64,000 bases of DNA, taken from assembly GCA_016715205.1 (NCBI GenBank), contig JADKBC010000049.1, forward strand, positions 434,001 to 498,000, in the 5' to 3' direction. Below the pieces are notes generated by a model. It had not been told where the DNA came from. It worked only from the letters and a program-made list of their open reading frames with translations, and searched no databases. Both the position numbers and the translations under genes were made by a program. Below, one piece after another: positions 48,002-57,050 of the stretch (positions are counted from its first letter, which is position 1; each line of letters opens with the position of its first letter). This stretch comes from Holophaga sp. GTDB taxonomy: Bacteria; Acidobacteriota; Holophagae; Holophagales; Holophagaceae.

Positions 48002-49233
48002 GCGTTGCCTATCGTCTTTGGCTCACTGGTGTCCCTGAGCCGTCGCGCCATTTCCGTGAGCATGTCCCGGGGAATGCCGGGGAATTCACGCATCAGGGTG
48101 TCAATATTCTCTTCGTGGATCACCAAACATTCGCAGTCTTTGCAGGCGATGGCGGTGGCAGAACGAGGTTGTCCGAGGAGGAAGGACATTTCCCCGAAGA
48201 ATGCCCCAGGGCCGAGGATAGCCAGCTCCTTGCCCTCTTTTTGGATGCTCACGGTGCCCTGGAGGATATGGAACATCTCACGGCCCGCATCCCCATCCTT
48301 GAAGAGCACAGTTCCGGCGGGAATACGCTTCACTAGGCGAGTACGGCCCAATAGGGGGAGGCCCCGTTTGCCATCCATCAGGTGCTTGATGAGCACGGAT
48401 TCATGGCGGTGGAGGGCTGCCACGACCTCGGCGCCAAACAGGAACACCGCCTGGGAGTAGTAGATCCAGATAACGATGATGAAGATGGATTTGAAGGAAC
48501 CGAAGGTGACGCCATACCCGTGGTGGTAAGTGAGGAAGAGGCTGAAGGCGGGCCGCAGAAGGAACCAGAGCACGGTGGTAGTGAGGGCACCCGCCAGCAT
48601 GTGAAGGGCCTTGGCGCGGGGTGAGAACACGGCGTACATCAAGAGCACGAGGGCCGTGGTGGTGGCAAAGGGCAAGAGGAACTTGAGGCCCGCAGGTGGG
48701 GTGAGGTCGAGGGGAAGCGTCTTTAGGAAACGGAGAAAAACGCCCATGCCCGCCACGGCGGAAATGCCAGTGATGAAGACCATGGCCGTCAGGAAATCGA
48801 AAACCTTGGTGATCCAGAAGGAACGATGCGGTGTTACACGGAAGATGCCGTTGAAGATGCTGCGGGTGCTGGCCACTAGCGGTGTAACCGCCCAGAACAG
48901 GATTAAAAAATTCAAAATCCCCGCACCCGATTTGCGGTGGGCAAGGGTGCCCACTTCCTTGAGGATCACATCCCCGAATTTCGGAATCACATCGCCCACG
49001 AATTCCGTTACCCGCTGCATGGCCACGCGGGAGGATCCAATGCTCACCCCCAGGATATTGGTGAGCAGGAGCAGGGCTGGAATGAGGGCCAGCATGGTGG
49101 CAAACGCCAACGAAGAGGCCTGGCGCAGCCCATCGTTGCGTCGGAATCCGCCTGCCGCCTCCAGCAGCACCAGCTTGGAGACTTGGAGGGCCTCCTGCAG
49201 GCGTGTTTTCAGGGCAGGGGAATCGATCACCAT
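47998..49233 (-). CDS. YihY/BrkB membrane protein fused to a cyclic-nucleotide-binding domain
   Basis: 411 aa. Residues 15-285: BrkB/YihY membrane domain with about six helices (LAFATMLALIPALLLL, then LLMYAVFSPR). Residues about 300-395: cNMP-binding beta-roll with a complete phosphate-binding cassette, FFGEMSFLLGQPRSATA. It may gate or regulate export in response to cAMP/cGMP or c-di-nucleotides, but this is inference. ATG 49233 overlaps the upstream stop (TAATG). Confidence 0.85.
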   Translation of the reverse strand: MVIDSPALKTRLQEALQVSKLVLLEAAGGFRRNDGLRQASSLAFATMLALIPALLLLTNILGVSIGSSRVAMQRVTEFVGDVIPKFGDVILKEVGTLAHRKSGAGILNFLILFWAVTPLVASTRSIFNGIFRVTPHRSFWITKVFDFLTAMVFITGISAVAGMGVFLRFLKTLPLDLTPPAGLKFLLPFATTTALVLLMYAVFSPRAKALHMLAGALTTTVLWFLLRPAFSLFLTYHHGYGVTFGSFKSIFIIVIWIYYSQAVFLFGAEVVAALHRHESVLIKHLMDGKRGLPLLGRTRLVKRIPAGTVLFKDGDAGREMFHILQGTVSIQKEGKELAILGPGAFFGEMSFLLGQPRSATAIACKDCECLVIHEENIDTLMREFPGIPRDMLTEMARRLRDTSEPKTIGNA

Positions 49234-49781
49234 TAGCCGCAGGAGGCGCAGCCCGATGTGTCTGAGCAGGAGCCACAGGCGTCCGTGGGCTCGGGTTCGG
49301 GCATCAGCGGCAGATCTTGAAGGGACAGCACCGTGCGGCGCAATTCGGGCAGACAGCAGGTGCCCTGGGGATTCAGTTCCTCGCAATGGCATTCACCGGC
49401 TCGCACCTTGGCCATGACCTCCATCACGGCGGAGACACAACCCTTTTCCTTCCACTCCGCGGCGAGGCTCTCCACCGAGTGATTGAAGCAATAGCAAACG
49501 GGCCGAGGGCCTTCCGTCTCCTTGAGGCCCAGCCGCACTGAAAGCTGATCCTTGGGGATGGCAGCGCCCAGAGGGGCGTAGTAGGCCACAGGACAGGCCG
49601 GATGCGGGCAGAACCGAGATTCGCCGGAACCCAAGGAGGTCAAGGCTTCTGGTGTGATGAAGTGGGCCACCGTTGCGCGCGCAACGGCTTTGCCTACGGA
49701 GCCACAACTCGGGCAGGCCAGATGGCCCGTGACGCGAGGGCCGCAGCAGGCATGGTCGGGGGAATGGTCATGGTCGTGCAT
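49233..49781 (-). CDS. CopZ-like/BFD-type Fe-S putative metallochaperone
   Basis: 182 aa. His-rich start HDHDHSPDHACC, zinc-ribbon pair CPSCG and CPHPAC, then the BFD-like [2Fe-2S] motif VCYCFNHSVESL ... GECHCEELNPQGTC, and a Cys-rich tail CGSCSDTSGCASCG. The layout recalls the N-terminal part of Archaeoglobus CopZ and relatives, which carry metal ions. No metal transporter is adjacent. The downstream BrkB-cNMP start overlaps its stop. No clear ribosome binding site at ATG 49781. Confidence 0.75.
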   Translation of the reverse strand: MHDHDHSPDHACCGPRVTGHLACPSCGSVGKAVARATVAHFITPEALTSLGSGESRFCPHPACPVAYYAPLGAAIPKDQLSVRLGLKETEGPRPVCYCFNHSVESLAAEWKEKGCVSAVMEVMAKVRAGECHCEELNPQGTCCLPELRRTVLSLQDLPLMPEPEPTDACGSCSDTSGCASCG

Positions 49782-49821
49782 GGAATTATTTTATCCGGTG
49801 AATTGGCGCCGCGCGCGTTTC

Positions 49822-50277
49822 TCAGCACAGGTGCCAATCGTGAATCCCAGTCAGCCGTGCAACCACCAAGACCACAGCCTCTGGCGCGGGTTGGCCATGA
49901 TCCCGCACCCGAAGACGACCAGGCTCGATCAGGTGGACTACGTGCACCGAGGTACCTCCCGGGAAATCCGGGTGGATGGCCAGGGGCTGTGCCAGTGATG
50001 GCAGATCCAGAGTCTTCAACCAGTCTTTGGGTAGCACTTCCATGCGCGATTGTCGAAGCAGAGCCCCAATTTCCCGCACCTGTAGCAGCACCAGATGATG
50101 CGTCCCATCAAACACCTGCCAGCAGAGAAAGGGCGGCAATCCGCCAAAGGCCACCCCTGCCAATTGGACCTCCGGCCAGGCCCGCAGGGTGGTGATGTCC
50201 GCTGCATCGGCGGCCTCCCAGGCCAGTCGCTCCAGGGAGGGCAGACCAGGAGGAATCCAGGGCGAGGCTTGGATCAC
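49822..50277 (-). CDS. Uncharacterised protein coupled to S37 peptidase
   Basis: 151 aa if it begins at GTG 50277, which overlaps the upstream TGA (GTGA). The sequence is mostly soluble, starts IQASPWIPPGLPSLERLAWE and ends ARLTGIHDWHLC. No family is recognised. Reading upstream in this frame overlaps the S37 gene and is not family-like, so the GTG was chosen. Confidence in the gene rests on tight coupling and absence of stops. Confidence 0.5.
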   Translation of the reverse strand: MIQASPWIPPGLPSLERLAWEAADAADITTLRAWPEVQLAGVAFGGLPPFLCWQVFDGTHHLVLLQVREIGALLRQSRMEVLPKDWLKTLDLPSLAQPLAIHPDFPGGTSVHVVHLIEPGRLRVRDHGQPAPEAVVLVVARLTGIHDWHLC

Positions 50278-51728
50278 CGCAGCGGCCTTCGCAGCACAAA
50301 GGTATCCATCAAATCCTCCCCGTGCGTTGGTGTCCGAACTGGCGGCATAGGCGGAAGGGCCGCTGGTGTGACCGGTGCGCCGAGCCACTGGGCCAGCAGG
50401 GCGTACGCCTGGGCGGAATCGGCGGTGCCGAGGGTGGCCAACTTGGAGCCGTGATTGCCGCTGGGCGCCACGAATTTCCAGACATCCCGGGAATGGGCGC
50501 CGGCTGTTACCTCCAGCGCTCCGGCGGTCCATGGATCGTTTTCGCCGTAAACCAGGATCACGCGCTGGGCTGACGTGCTCAGCCAGGTCTGGACCGCCTG
50601 CATGGCCACGCCGCCATCGTAGCTTTTGGAAGCACCCGCCGGGGGATAATTGGCCGGCACATCCACACCTGGGTAACTGAGCAGGCCCGCAAGATGGCTT
50701 TCCTTGTTGGCGGGATAACCCAACTGGTTGGCACATTGTTGGTAGTAGGCCTGGTAGTAGTTCAGGGTGGCATCGGACCAAGTATTCACCACGCCGTTAT
50801 TCACCTGATCCAGGTAATTGTAGAGTTCCTGGGCTGAAGCGCTGGTGGTTGGCACCTGAGCGGCGAGGACCGCATCGCCGTACTGCCAAAGAATGAAGGG
50901 CGATTCGAGCACGGCGAATTCAAGGGTTCGATCCGCGCCGAGTAACGTGAACGTGTCACCGGAAGTCGCTGCATCCGCTTGGAGCAGCGCGAGCACTTCG
51001 GCTCGTTTGCTGAAGATTGCCTGCTGCCAAGCTTCAATGGCGAGGCGCGAGGCGCTGGTGCCCCGGGCATCAATGAAAGGCGGGTAGCGAGTATCCCCGT
51101 TTTCGAGGTTGATGGGCGCCACATACGCGAGGGTGGCATCCACATCGTTGGGGTAGAACCGGCGGTGGAACAGGGCCGTCATGCCCCCTTTGCTGCCACC
51201 GGTGTTCAGCCATCTGCCGCTGAAGAGGGGCTTGAGGGCGGAAACCACGGTGTGTTCATCCGCGGCCGATTGTTCGATGGAAAGCTTGGACCAGTCCGCG
51301 GGTGATGGCGTGGAGGTGTTGAAGAACCGGTGCTCCATGGTGATCTGGTTGGCGGCCAGAATGCGCGTGGGCTCGCCCTGGCCCGGGTTCTGGGAGATGC
51401 TGTAGCCCGTGGTGGCGAGCACCACCGGTGCCGTTCGCGAGCGGTACAGCAACGTGATCAGTTGCGGGAAGGTGGCACCACCGGTGACCGTGTGATCCAC
51501 CGGCTGAGCCAGCCTGAAACGGAAAAACCGCGTACCGCTAATGGTGCTCGCCACTTCAGTCACGCCAGAAACTCCGGGCGTGGCGCGCAGGGCCTGATCG
51601 ATCTCGAGCAGGGGCGGTGGTGCCGGGGGAGGCGTGTCGCTTCCGCAGGCCAGGGGCAGCAGAAGGAGCGCTCCCACGGCCAGGGACCTGACGTTGCGAA
51701 GGAGGCAATTCCATTCCCGATCAGACAT
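50274..51728 (-). CDS. S37-family serine peptidase lipoprotein (PS-10 type)
   Basis: 484 aa. Signal and lipobox LLPLAC (Cys28). Alpha/beta hydrolase core: nucleophile loop GGSKGGMTALFHRRFYPNDVD with Ser in GSKGG near residue 178, Asp in YGENDPW near 408, His in SGNHGSKL near 440. This matches the S37 tripeptidyl aminopeptidase family. Acts outside the cytoplasm. GAGG 6 nt before ATG; the cyclophilin gene ends 3 bp before. Confidence 0.85.
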   Translation of the reverse strand: MSDREWNCLLRNVRSLAVGALLLLPLACGSDTPPPAPPPLLEIDQALRATPGVSGVTEVASTISGTRFFRFRLAQPVDHTVTGGATFPQLITLLYRSRTAPVVLATTGYSISQNPGQGEPTRILAANQITMEHRFFNTSTPSPADWSKLSIEQSAADEHTVVSALKPLFSGRWLNTGGSKGGMTALFHRRFYPNDVDATLAYVAPINLENGDTRYPPFIDARGTSASRLAIEAWQQAIFSKRAEVLALLQADAATSGDTFTLLGADRTLEFAVLESPFILWQYGDAVLAAQVPTTSASAQELYNYLDQVNNGVVNTWSDATLNYYQAYYQQCANQLGYPANKESHLAGLLSYPGVDVPANYPPAGASKSYDGGVAMQAVQTWLSTSAQRVILVYGENDPWTAGALEVTAGAHSRDVWKFVAPSGNHGSKLATLGTADSAQAYALLAQWLGAPVTPAALPPMPPVRTPTHGEDLMDTFVLRRPLR

Positions 51729-51731
51729 CGT

Positions 51732-53531
51732 CTACCTCTTGGTTCCCGGAGCCAGGATCTCCACCCGTTCAAGCTTCGCCCCCAACTCCAGGTCATCCAG
51801 GACCTTCATGGCCTGATCGAGAGCTTCCACTTCGCCTACCCGGGTGTATTTGCCGGTGAGATGGGGCGTGGCGTTGGTGGTGATGAAGAATTGGCTTCCG
51901 CCGGTGTCCTTGCCGCTCAGCGCCATGCCCACGCTGCCGGGGCCGTACCAGGCGAGGCTGTTTTCACAGCGCACGGTGTAGCCCGGGCCGCCATCCATGG
52001 TGTCGCAGGGGCTGCCCATCTGGACCACGAAATCAGGCACCACCCGTGGCACCAGGCGGCCATTGAAGAAGCCCTTGCGAGCCAGGATGACGAGGTTCGC
52101 CACGTTCATGGGGGCGTTGATGGGGTCGAGTTTCAGTACCACCTGACGGTTGCCGCCAAAGATTAATCGCATGCGCACCGGCCTGCCTAGCGCAGCAAGA
52201 CGGGTAGCTTCTTTGAGAATCATGCGGTCGGTGGCAGCAGGGCTCGGCACCATGGGCCAGGGTGTTTTCGGCTCGAGTTTGGATAGTGCCGTCCAGGCAT
52301 CCAGCCGTGCGGTCCAGCACGGGTGCGTCAGGAAACGCTGAAGGATGGCCCGGCGGCGGTCTTCGGGTAGTTTCCACTTGGCGAGGGCTGGCAGCAACAC
52401 CTGCACGCCGTCGTATTCCTCTGTCTTCCACAGACGCTGAATGAGCGCGTCCAGATCGCTGGGGGCTTTGGTCATGTCGTCAATGGCGGCGGCGCGGGCG
52501 ACGGGATCGGCGCAGGTGAGCAACTGGGCCTGGGCCTTGTCAGCCACCTCGGGGAGATGTTTGCGGAGCCCGGGAAGCAGGGTTCCCAGCATTCCAGAAT
52601 CGAGAGCAGACAGACTGGCTCGAAGGCCGCTGAGTTGATCGGGGAGGAGTGCCTTGAATTTGGGAAGGGTTTGGGCCGCGTACCACTGCGCCAGGGGTTG
52701 GTTTGCGCAGGCCCAGGGCGCGCCGCCCATTTTCAGGATTTCCTCCGGAGCAGGATCCGGCGTTCCTTCGGAAAGCCGGGAAAGGATGCCCACACAGGCT
52801 GTTTCCAAGGTTGCCTGGTCTGGCCGCACAAGGCCCATCGCAGGCCATGCGGGAGAGGCCGGATCAAGGGCCTGGAAACCGACCAAGGTGATGGCTCGCC
52901 GTTTCTCCCAGGGCGCACGGTTCCAGGCATCCAGCAGCGCGAGCAGACTGCCGGGAGTGGCTGCAACCGCAGGCAGCAGCTCCTTTTCCTTGCCTGCCAT
53001 CACCAGGCGCAGTCGCGCTGCCTGGGCCCGCACGGGGTCGACCTTTCCCGCCTGCTGCAATCCATCCAAAAAGCCTTGGAGTTCAGGCCCTACCTGACCT
53101 CCGTTTAATCGGGCCGTGGCAAGGCCGGCTTCCAGATGCAGGAATTTCGGCCAAGTCTTGGCATCGTCTGCAGTGAGCCCGTTCAGGGCGGTGAGGGCCC
53201 GGGGGCTTTTCAAGCGATTCAGAAAGTAGAGCGCCGTGAAACGGTCCTGGGGCAGCTTGGCTAGGCTGGCCTTGGCCTCCCAGCTTTCCAGGGTGGGCTT
53301 TTCCAACTCGGGCGGCAGGAGCGCTGGGGCCCCAGGCGCACCGATGCGTGCGAGGGTTTGCTCCAGGCGCACGCGATCGACCTGGGGCAGCTGCCTCTTT
53401 TCTGCGTCACTGAAGGTCGGGGCCTGGCGGCGCCATTCGGCTTGAAGGGCGTCCTTGGCCGTGAACACGGGCGAGGTGGCCAGCAGGGGCAGACCTAGCA
53501 GGGCAAGGGCGAGGCGCATGGGCATCTCCAT
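51732..53531 (-). CDS. Cyclophilin-type peptidyl-prolyl isomerase with long helical N-terminal domain
   Basis: 599 aa from ATG 53531 (alternative ATG at 53519). Signal peptide LALALLGLPLLATSP, about 410 residues of helical repeat-like sequence, then a cyclophilin domain at about 430-590: FFNGRLVPRVVPDFVVQMG, GSVGMALSGKDTGGSQFFITTNATPHL and YTRVGEV. It speeds proline isomerisation in the envelope. The N-terminal domain is probably for substrate capture. First gene of a same-strand run down to 46958. Confidence 0.85.
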   Translation of the reverse strand: MEMPMRLALALLGLPLLATSPVFTAKDALQAEWRRQAPTFSDAEKRQLPQVDRVRLEQTLARIGAPGAPALLPPELEKPTLESWEAKASLAKLPQDRFTALYFLNRLKSPRALTALNGLTADDAKTWPKFLHLEAGLATARLNGGQVGPELQGFLDGLQQAGKVDPVRAQAARLRLVMAGKEKELLPAVAATPGSLLALLDAWNRAPWEKRRAITLVGFQALDPASPAWPAMGLVRPDQATLETACVGILSRLSEGTPDPAPEEILKMGGAPWACANQPLAQWYAAQTLPKFKALLPDQLSGLRASLSALDSGMLGTLLPGLRKHLPEVADKAQAQLLTCADPVARAAAIDDMTKAPSDLDALIQRLWKTEEYDGVQVLLPALAKWKLPEDRRRAILQRFLTHPCWTARLDAWTALSKLEPKTPWPMVPSPAATDRMILKEATRLAALGRPVRMRLIFGGNRQVVLKLDPINAPMNVANLVILARKGFFNGRLVPRVVPDFVVQMGSPCDTMDGGPGYTVRCENSLAWYGPGSVGMALSGKDTGGSQFFITTNATPHLTGKYTRVGEVEALDQAMKVLDDLELGAKLERVEILAPGTKR

Positions 53532-53608
53532 TGGGTTGCCCTCGATGATGGCACGGGGCCCTATGCAATACTTGGATTCTGGACCACGCCTGCGCGCCGA
53601 CAACCACC

Positions 53609-54586
53609 ATGACCAAAACCCTTGCACCCACCTTTCATCACCGCCTTGAATACGGCCTGTTCCGCACCGCTGAGGCGCTGATCCGGCTCTTGCCCTGGCG
53701 GGCTGCGCTGGCTCTGGGTGGGGCTGTGGGGCGCACTTTCCACCGGCTGGATTCTCGTCATCGGCGGGTGGTGCGAGAGAACCTGCGGCGCTCGGATCTG
53801 GGGTTATCGGAAACGGAAATCCGGGTGGTGGCAGGCGCCTGTTTTTCCCATTTCGGTTCGCTGCTTTTCGGTACCGTGCGCATGCTTCGCATGTCCGAAG
53901 CCCAGGTGCGCAGCCTGGTGCGTTTTGAGGGGCTGGAACATTTCGATGCCGCAGCCGCACCAGGCAAGGGCTTCATTGGGTTGACAGGCCATTTCGGCAA
54001 CTGGGAACTGATGGCCCTGGCCCTGAGCCTTGAAGGGCGAACCCTGGCCGTGATCGGGCGCGAACTCGATAACCCACTGCTGGAGCCCTATCTGCGCGGA
54101 TTGCGCGGGCGTTTCGGTAACACCGTGATTCCCAAGGAAGGTGCCATGCGAGGCACACTGAAGGTGTTCCGGCAGGGCAAGGCCGTGGGCTTCCTGCTGG
54201 ATCAGGACGCCACCGTGAACGGCGTGTTCACTCGTTTCTTCGGCCGCTGGGCCTCCACCCATCCCACGGCGGGACTGCTGGCTGTGAAATACGGGCTGCC
54301 CATCGTGCCGATCTTCAACCGCGTGCATCCGGATGGGACGTTGACCGTGGTGGTGCATCCGCCGTTGGTAGTGCCTTCCAGTGGGAACCTGGAACGGGAC
54401 ACCTGGATTGCCACCCAGGCGATGACGTGGTGCATCGAAGCCGAAGGGCGCCGGGATCCCGCCCGATGGTTCTGGATGCACCGTCGTTACAAAACACAAC
54501 CAGTGCAGGGAAGCGAAGTGGTGCCCGCCGAGTGGCAGACTGCCGCTGCAGAGCTTTGGGAACGTTACCGGCCCAGCTCTTTGTAG
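53609..54586 (+). CDS. Lipid A biosynthesis-type lysophospholipid acyltransferase (LpxL/HtrB family)
   Basis: 325 aa. N-terminal hydrophobic region, catalytic GHFGNWE (HxxxxE motif) near 127-135, then DQDATVNGVFTRFFG near 193 and FNRVHPDGTLTVVVHPPL. Adds a secondary acyl chain to lipid A or a related lipid at the inner membrane; supports an outer membrane. It ends 22 bp past the end of a convergent TPR gene, an overlap of coding 3' ends. Confidence 0.88.
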   Translation: MTKTLAPTFHHRLEYGLFRTAEALIRLLPWRAALALGGAVGRTFHRLDSRHRRVVRENLRRSDLGLSETEIRVVAGACFSHFGSLLFGTVRMLRMSEAQVRSLVRFEGLEHFDAAAAPGKGFIGLTGHFGNWELMALALSLEGRTLAVIGRELDNPLLEPYLRGLRGRFGNTVIPKEGAMRGTLKVFRQGKAVGFLLDQDATVNGVFTRFFGRWASTHPTAGLLAVKYGLPIVPIFNRVHPDGTLTVVVHPPLVVPSSGNLERDTWIATQAMTWCIEAEGRRDPARWFWMHRRYKTQPVQGSEVVPAEWQTAAAELWERYRPSSL

Positions 54587-56337
54587 AGGCTTTCCCGTTC
54601 CATCTTGAACCCAGGCTCATCGATGGCCTGTTTGAGGATGGCTTTGGCAGCTTCACGCTGGCCCAGTTTCTGCTGACAGGTGGCGCGCATGAGCGCCACC
54701 CAGCCCACATTGGCCTTGGAGGCCTGAATGGGGTAGAGGCTGAGGGCTCCGCGCCAATCTCCGGCTTTGGCCCGCAGATCTGCCACGAGAATCACCAGGG
54801 GTTCCCGGTCCGTCCCTCTTTCAGAGGCTTTGGCCAGCCAGGCTTCTGCGTCTTTTTTGCGCATCTCGGCGCTTTCAGTGGGTTCCAGGTAACGTCGAAG
54901 AAAGGCCAAAAGCGCTGCGATCCGATCCGCGCCCGGCTGCGCTTTGGAGAGGCTAGCCCGCACGGTTTTGTAATCCTTAAGGGCCATCGCGGCCTGGGCT
55001 CTGCGCAAAGCATCCTTTGCGCTTTCACCTTTGGCGGGGGCCGCTGCCAAGGCTTCTGTGGGATGCAGGCTCGGGGACGTGGTTTCAGCGATGAGTTTTT
55101 GCAGGGTCGCCCGCTCCGAGGCTGGGGCCAGGGCTGCCAGGGTGAGGCCCGCGGAGGGCAGGCCCGCCTCCACCAAGCGCCGGGTCAGCACGGTGCGTTG
55201 TTCCGTACTCAGGGACTGGATGCCTTCGGTATCCAAATGAGGCAGCAAGGTATCCACCTGGTTTTTTTCGAGCAGATCCTGGGACCAGGCCCGGAAGGCA
55301 CCGGCGCGCAGGGAAGTCACCTGGGCCGCTTCCTCCTCGCTAGGGTCCTTGCCGCGGATGGCGGTGGCCGTTTCGATGGCTTCCTTCCAGCGGGAGGCAC
55401 CCACTTGGCGACGCAGCTTCAGCAACAGCGTGCGGCGGCCGAGGTCGTCCTTTTTGTCCCCTTTTTTATGGATCTCGGAGAGCAGTTGATCCGGATCGGG
55501 GTTGCTCTGGCCTTCGGCGGGATTCAATTTGCCATCGGTGATGAGGGCAGCCAGGGCCAACCGGGCTTCATCGGCTTCCGGGGCATTGGGGGTTTCATGG
55601 ATGATGCGCTGCAGCCCTTCGGCACTTTCCTTGGCGTCGCCCAGGTGGCCCAGCATGCGGGCGGTGGCCAGTTCGGCCCGGGGGATGAGGGCGCCTTTGG
55701 GGTACAGATTGCGATAGTCCTTGAGCACACTTTCCGTCTGGTCCTTGCGCTTGGCATGGGCCAGTACTTCCACCATGGCCACCAGGCCTTTTTCCGAGGG
55801 TTTGGCGGTGCCAAGGGGGATGAGCGAATCCAGGATGGAGAGGCCTTTTTCGGGCTGGGCCTGTTCCACCAGGCTCCAAAGCAGCCATTCCTGGGCTCGG
55901 CGTTTGCTCTCGGCGGGCACCTCGGCTGTGAGGACCCGGCGCAAGCGCGATTCGGCATCCTTGAAGCGCTTTCGTTCCGCGGCTTCCTGGCCAAGGATGA
56001 CCTGGGCTTCTGGCAGGTAGGGGGATTTGGGCCAGACCAGTTCAAGCTTCTTGAGGGTGGCGGCCGCCTTGGTGGTGTCTTCCAGCCGATCCTCCAGCAT
56101 GCCCTGGGCGAACAGGGTGTATTCCCGCTGGGGCGCTCGGCTGGAGCGGAACCGGTGTTTGCGCAGTTGGGCCAGGGTCGCCTTCTGGAGTTCCCGGTCG
56201 CTGGATCGCATGGCCTGCTGGGCCAGGGCCTCGATCTCGGCATCCTGCGTAGGCTTGGCGGTCTTGGCAGGGGGCTCTTCGCTGGCAAATCCAACCAGTG
56301 CTGGAAGGCATAGTGCGAGGCTTGCGCCGACCCTCAC
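54565..56337 (-). CDS. Secreted TPR-repeat protein
   Basis: 590 aa. Signal peptide (residues 2-18, VGASLALCLPALVGFAS) and about 11 tetratricopeptide-like helix pairs over the rest. Probably a periplasmic scaffold; partner unknown. GTG 56337 is preferred because it overlaps the preceding TGA (GTGA); GTG 56346 would also give a signal peptide. Co-transcribed with the response regulator upstream. Confidence 0.75.
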   Translation of the reverse strand: MRVGASLALCLPALVGFASEEPPAKTAKPTQDAEIEALAQQAMRSSDRELQKATLAQLRKHRFRSSRAPQREYTLFAQGMLEDRLEDTTKAAATLKKLELVWPKSPYLPEAQVILGQEAAERKRFKDAESRLRRVLTAEVPAESKRRAQEWLLWSLVEQAQPEKGLSILDSLIPLGTAKPSEKGLVAMVEVLAHAKRKDQTESVLKDYRNLYPKGALIPRAELATARMLGHLGDAKESAEGLQRIIHETPNAPEADEARLALAALITDGKLNPAEGQSNPDPDQLLSEIHKKGDKKDDLGRRTLLLKLRRQVGASRWKEAIETATAIRGKDPSEEEAAQVTSLRAGAFRAWSQDLLEKNQVDTLLPHLDTEGIQSLSTEQRTVLTRRLVEAGLPSAGLTLAALAPASERATLQKLIAETTSPSLHPTEALAAAPAKGESAKDALRRAQAAMALKDYKTVRASLSKAQPGADRIAALLAFLRRYLEPTESAEMRKKDAEAWLAKASERGTDREPLVILVADLRAKAGDWRGALSLYPIQASKANVGWVALMRATCQQKLGQREAAKAILKQAIDEPGFKMERESLYKELGR

Positions 56338-56978
56338 GCCAGCCACCGGGAGAAGAGGGCTTTCTTGGCAGCCTCGAACTGCTCTTCGCTGAGCATTCCG
56401 CGGGACTTCAGGCCCGCCAGCCGTTCCAGATCGCCCAGGGCTTCGGAGCCTGAATCCGCGGCGGGATTGATCCGGTTCGCCAGCATTTCCATGCGGCCCT
56501 TGGTGGCCTCCAGGGAATCCACGGCCCGTTGGAGTTCCGCGACACGGGTGCGAAGGTGATCCCGTTCATGGATGAGTTCAATGCGTTCCATGAGGCGCCG
56601 GAGCATGTTGCGGAAATGATCCAAATGCAAGGGTTTGGTAGCCATGCCGTAGGCGCCCTGGTCCATGGCCTCCGTGGCTTCCCGCACGCTGCCGAACCCG
56701 CTCAGGATCAGCACGGTGCAGCTGGGATTGACTTCCAGGGCCTTCTTCAGCACATCCATGCCGGATTTCCCGGGCATGACGAGATCGGTGAGCACCAGAT
56801 CGAAGGGCGGATTGGCGGCCATCAGCAGGCGCTCGGCACCTTCCCCAGATCCGGCCGTGGTTACCTGGAATCCCTCGTGCCTGAGGAGGTCCGTAAGGGT
56901 CTCCAGCAGCACAGGGTCATCGTCCACCAGCAGGAGCCGGTGGGGGGCCAAATGGGGTGGGATGACAGGAGGTGGCAC
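56334..56978 (-). CDS. Response regulator with coiled coil and C-terminal SHOCT domain
   Basis: 214 aa from GTG. Receiver domain 12-130: acidic pair VDDDP, phosphoacceptor Asp65 in LTDLVMPG, Ser/Thr ILSGFG and Lys in TKPL. Then a coiled coil (about 125-165), and at 182-212 a SHOCT domain (ERLAGLKSRGMLSEEQFEAAKKALF). No DNA-binding domain; output likely through protein binding. AAGGT 7 nt before the start. FlhB lies upstream after about 70 bp on the same strand. Confidence 0.85.
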   Translation of the reverse strand: MPPPVIPPHLAPHRLLLVDDDPVLLETLTDLLRHEGFQVTTAGSGEGAERLLMAANPPFDLVLTDLVMPGKSGMDVLKKALEVNPSCTVLILSGFGSVREATEAMDQGAYGMATKPLHLDHFRNMLRRLMERIELIHERDHLRTRVAELQRAVDSLEATKGRMEMLANRINPAADSGSEALGDLERLAGLKSRGMLSEEQFEAAKKALFSRWLA

Positions 56979-57050
56979 GGTATTGACCTTCAGTGGTAGG
57001 AGGACTCCCTATCTTTCGGCCGTTCCCTCCGAAAACCATAGTCCTATGTT

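Noticed and set aside
50278..50781. N-terminal extension of the 151-aa unknown protein
   Set aside because: Overlaps the S37 peptidase in another frame and reads as Arg/Gly/Pro-rich shadow sequence.
53532..53960. N-terminal extension of the cyclophilin protein
   Set aside because: Precedes a good signal peptide and ribosome binding site; lies opposite the acyltransferase start.
54427..56313. 628-codon plus-strand open frame
   Set aside because: Antisense to the secreted TPR gene; glycine- and glutamine-rich low-quality sequence, no motifs.
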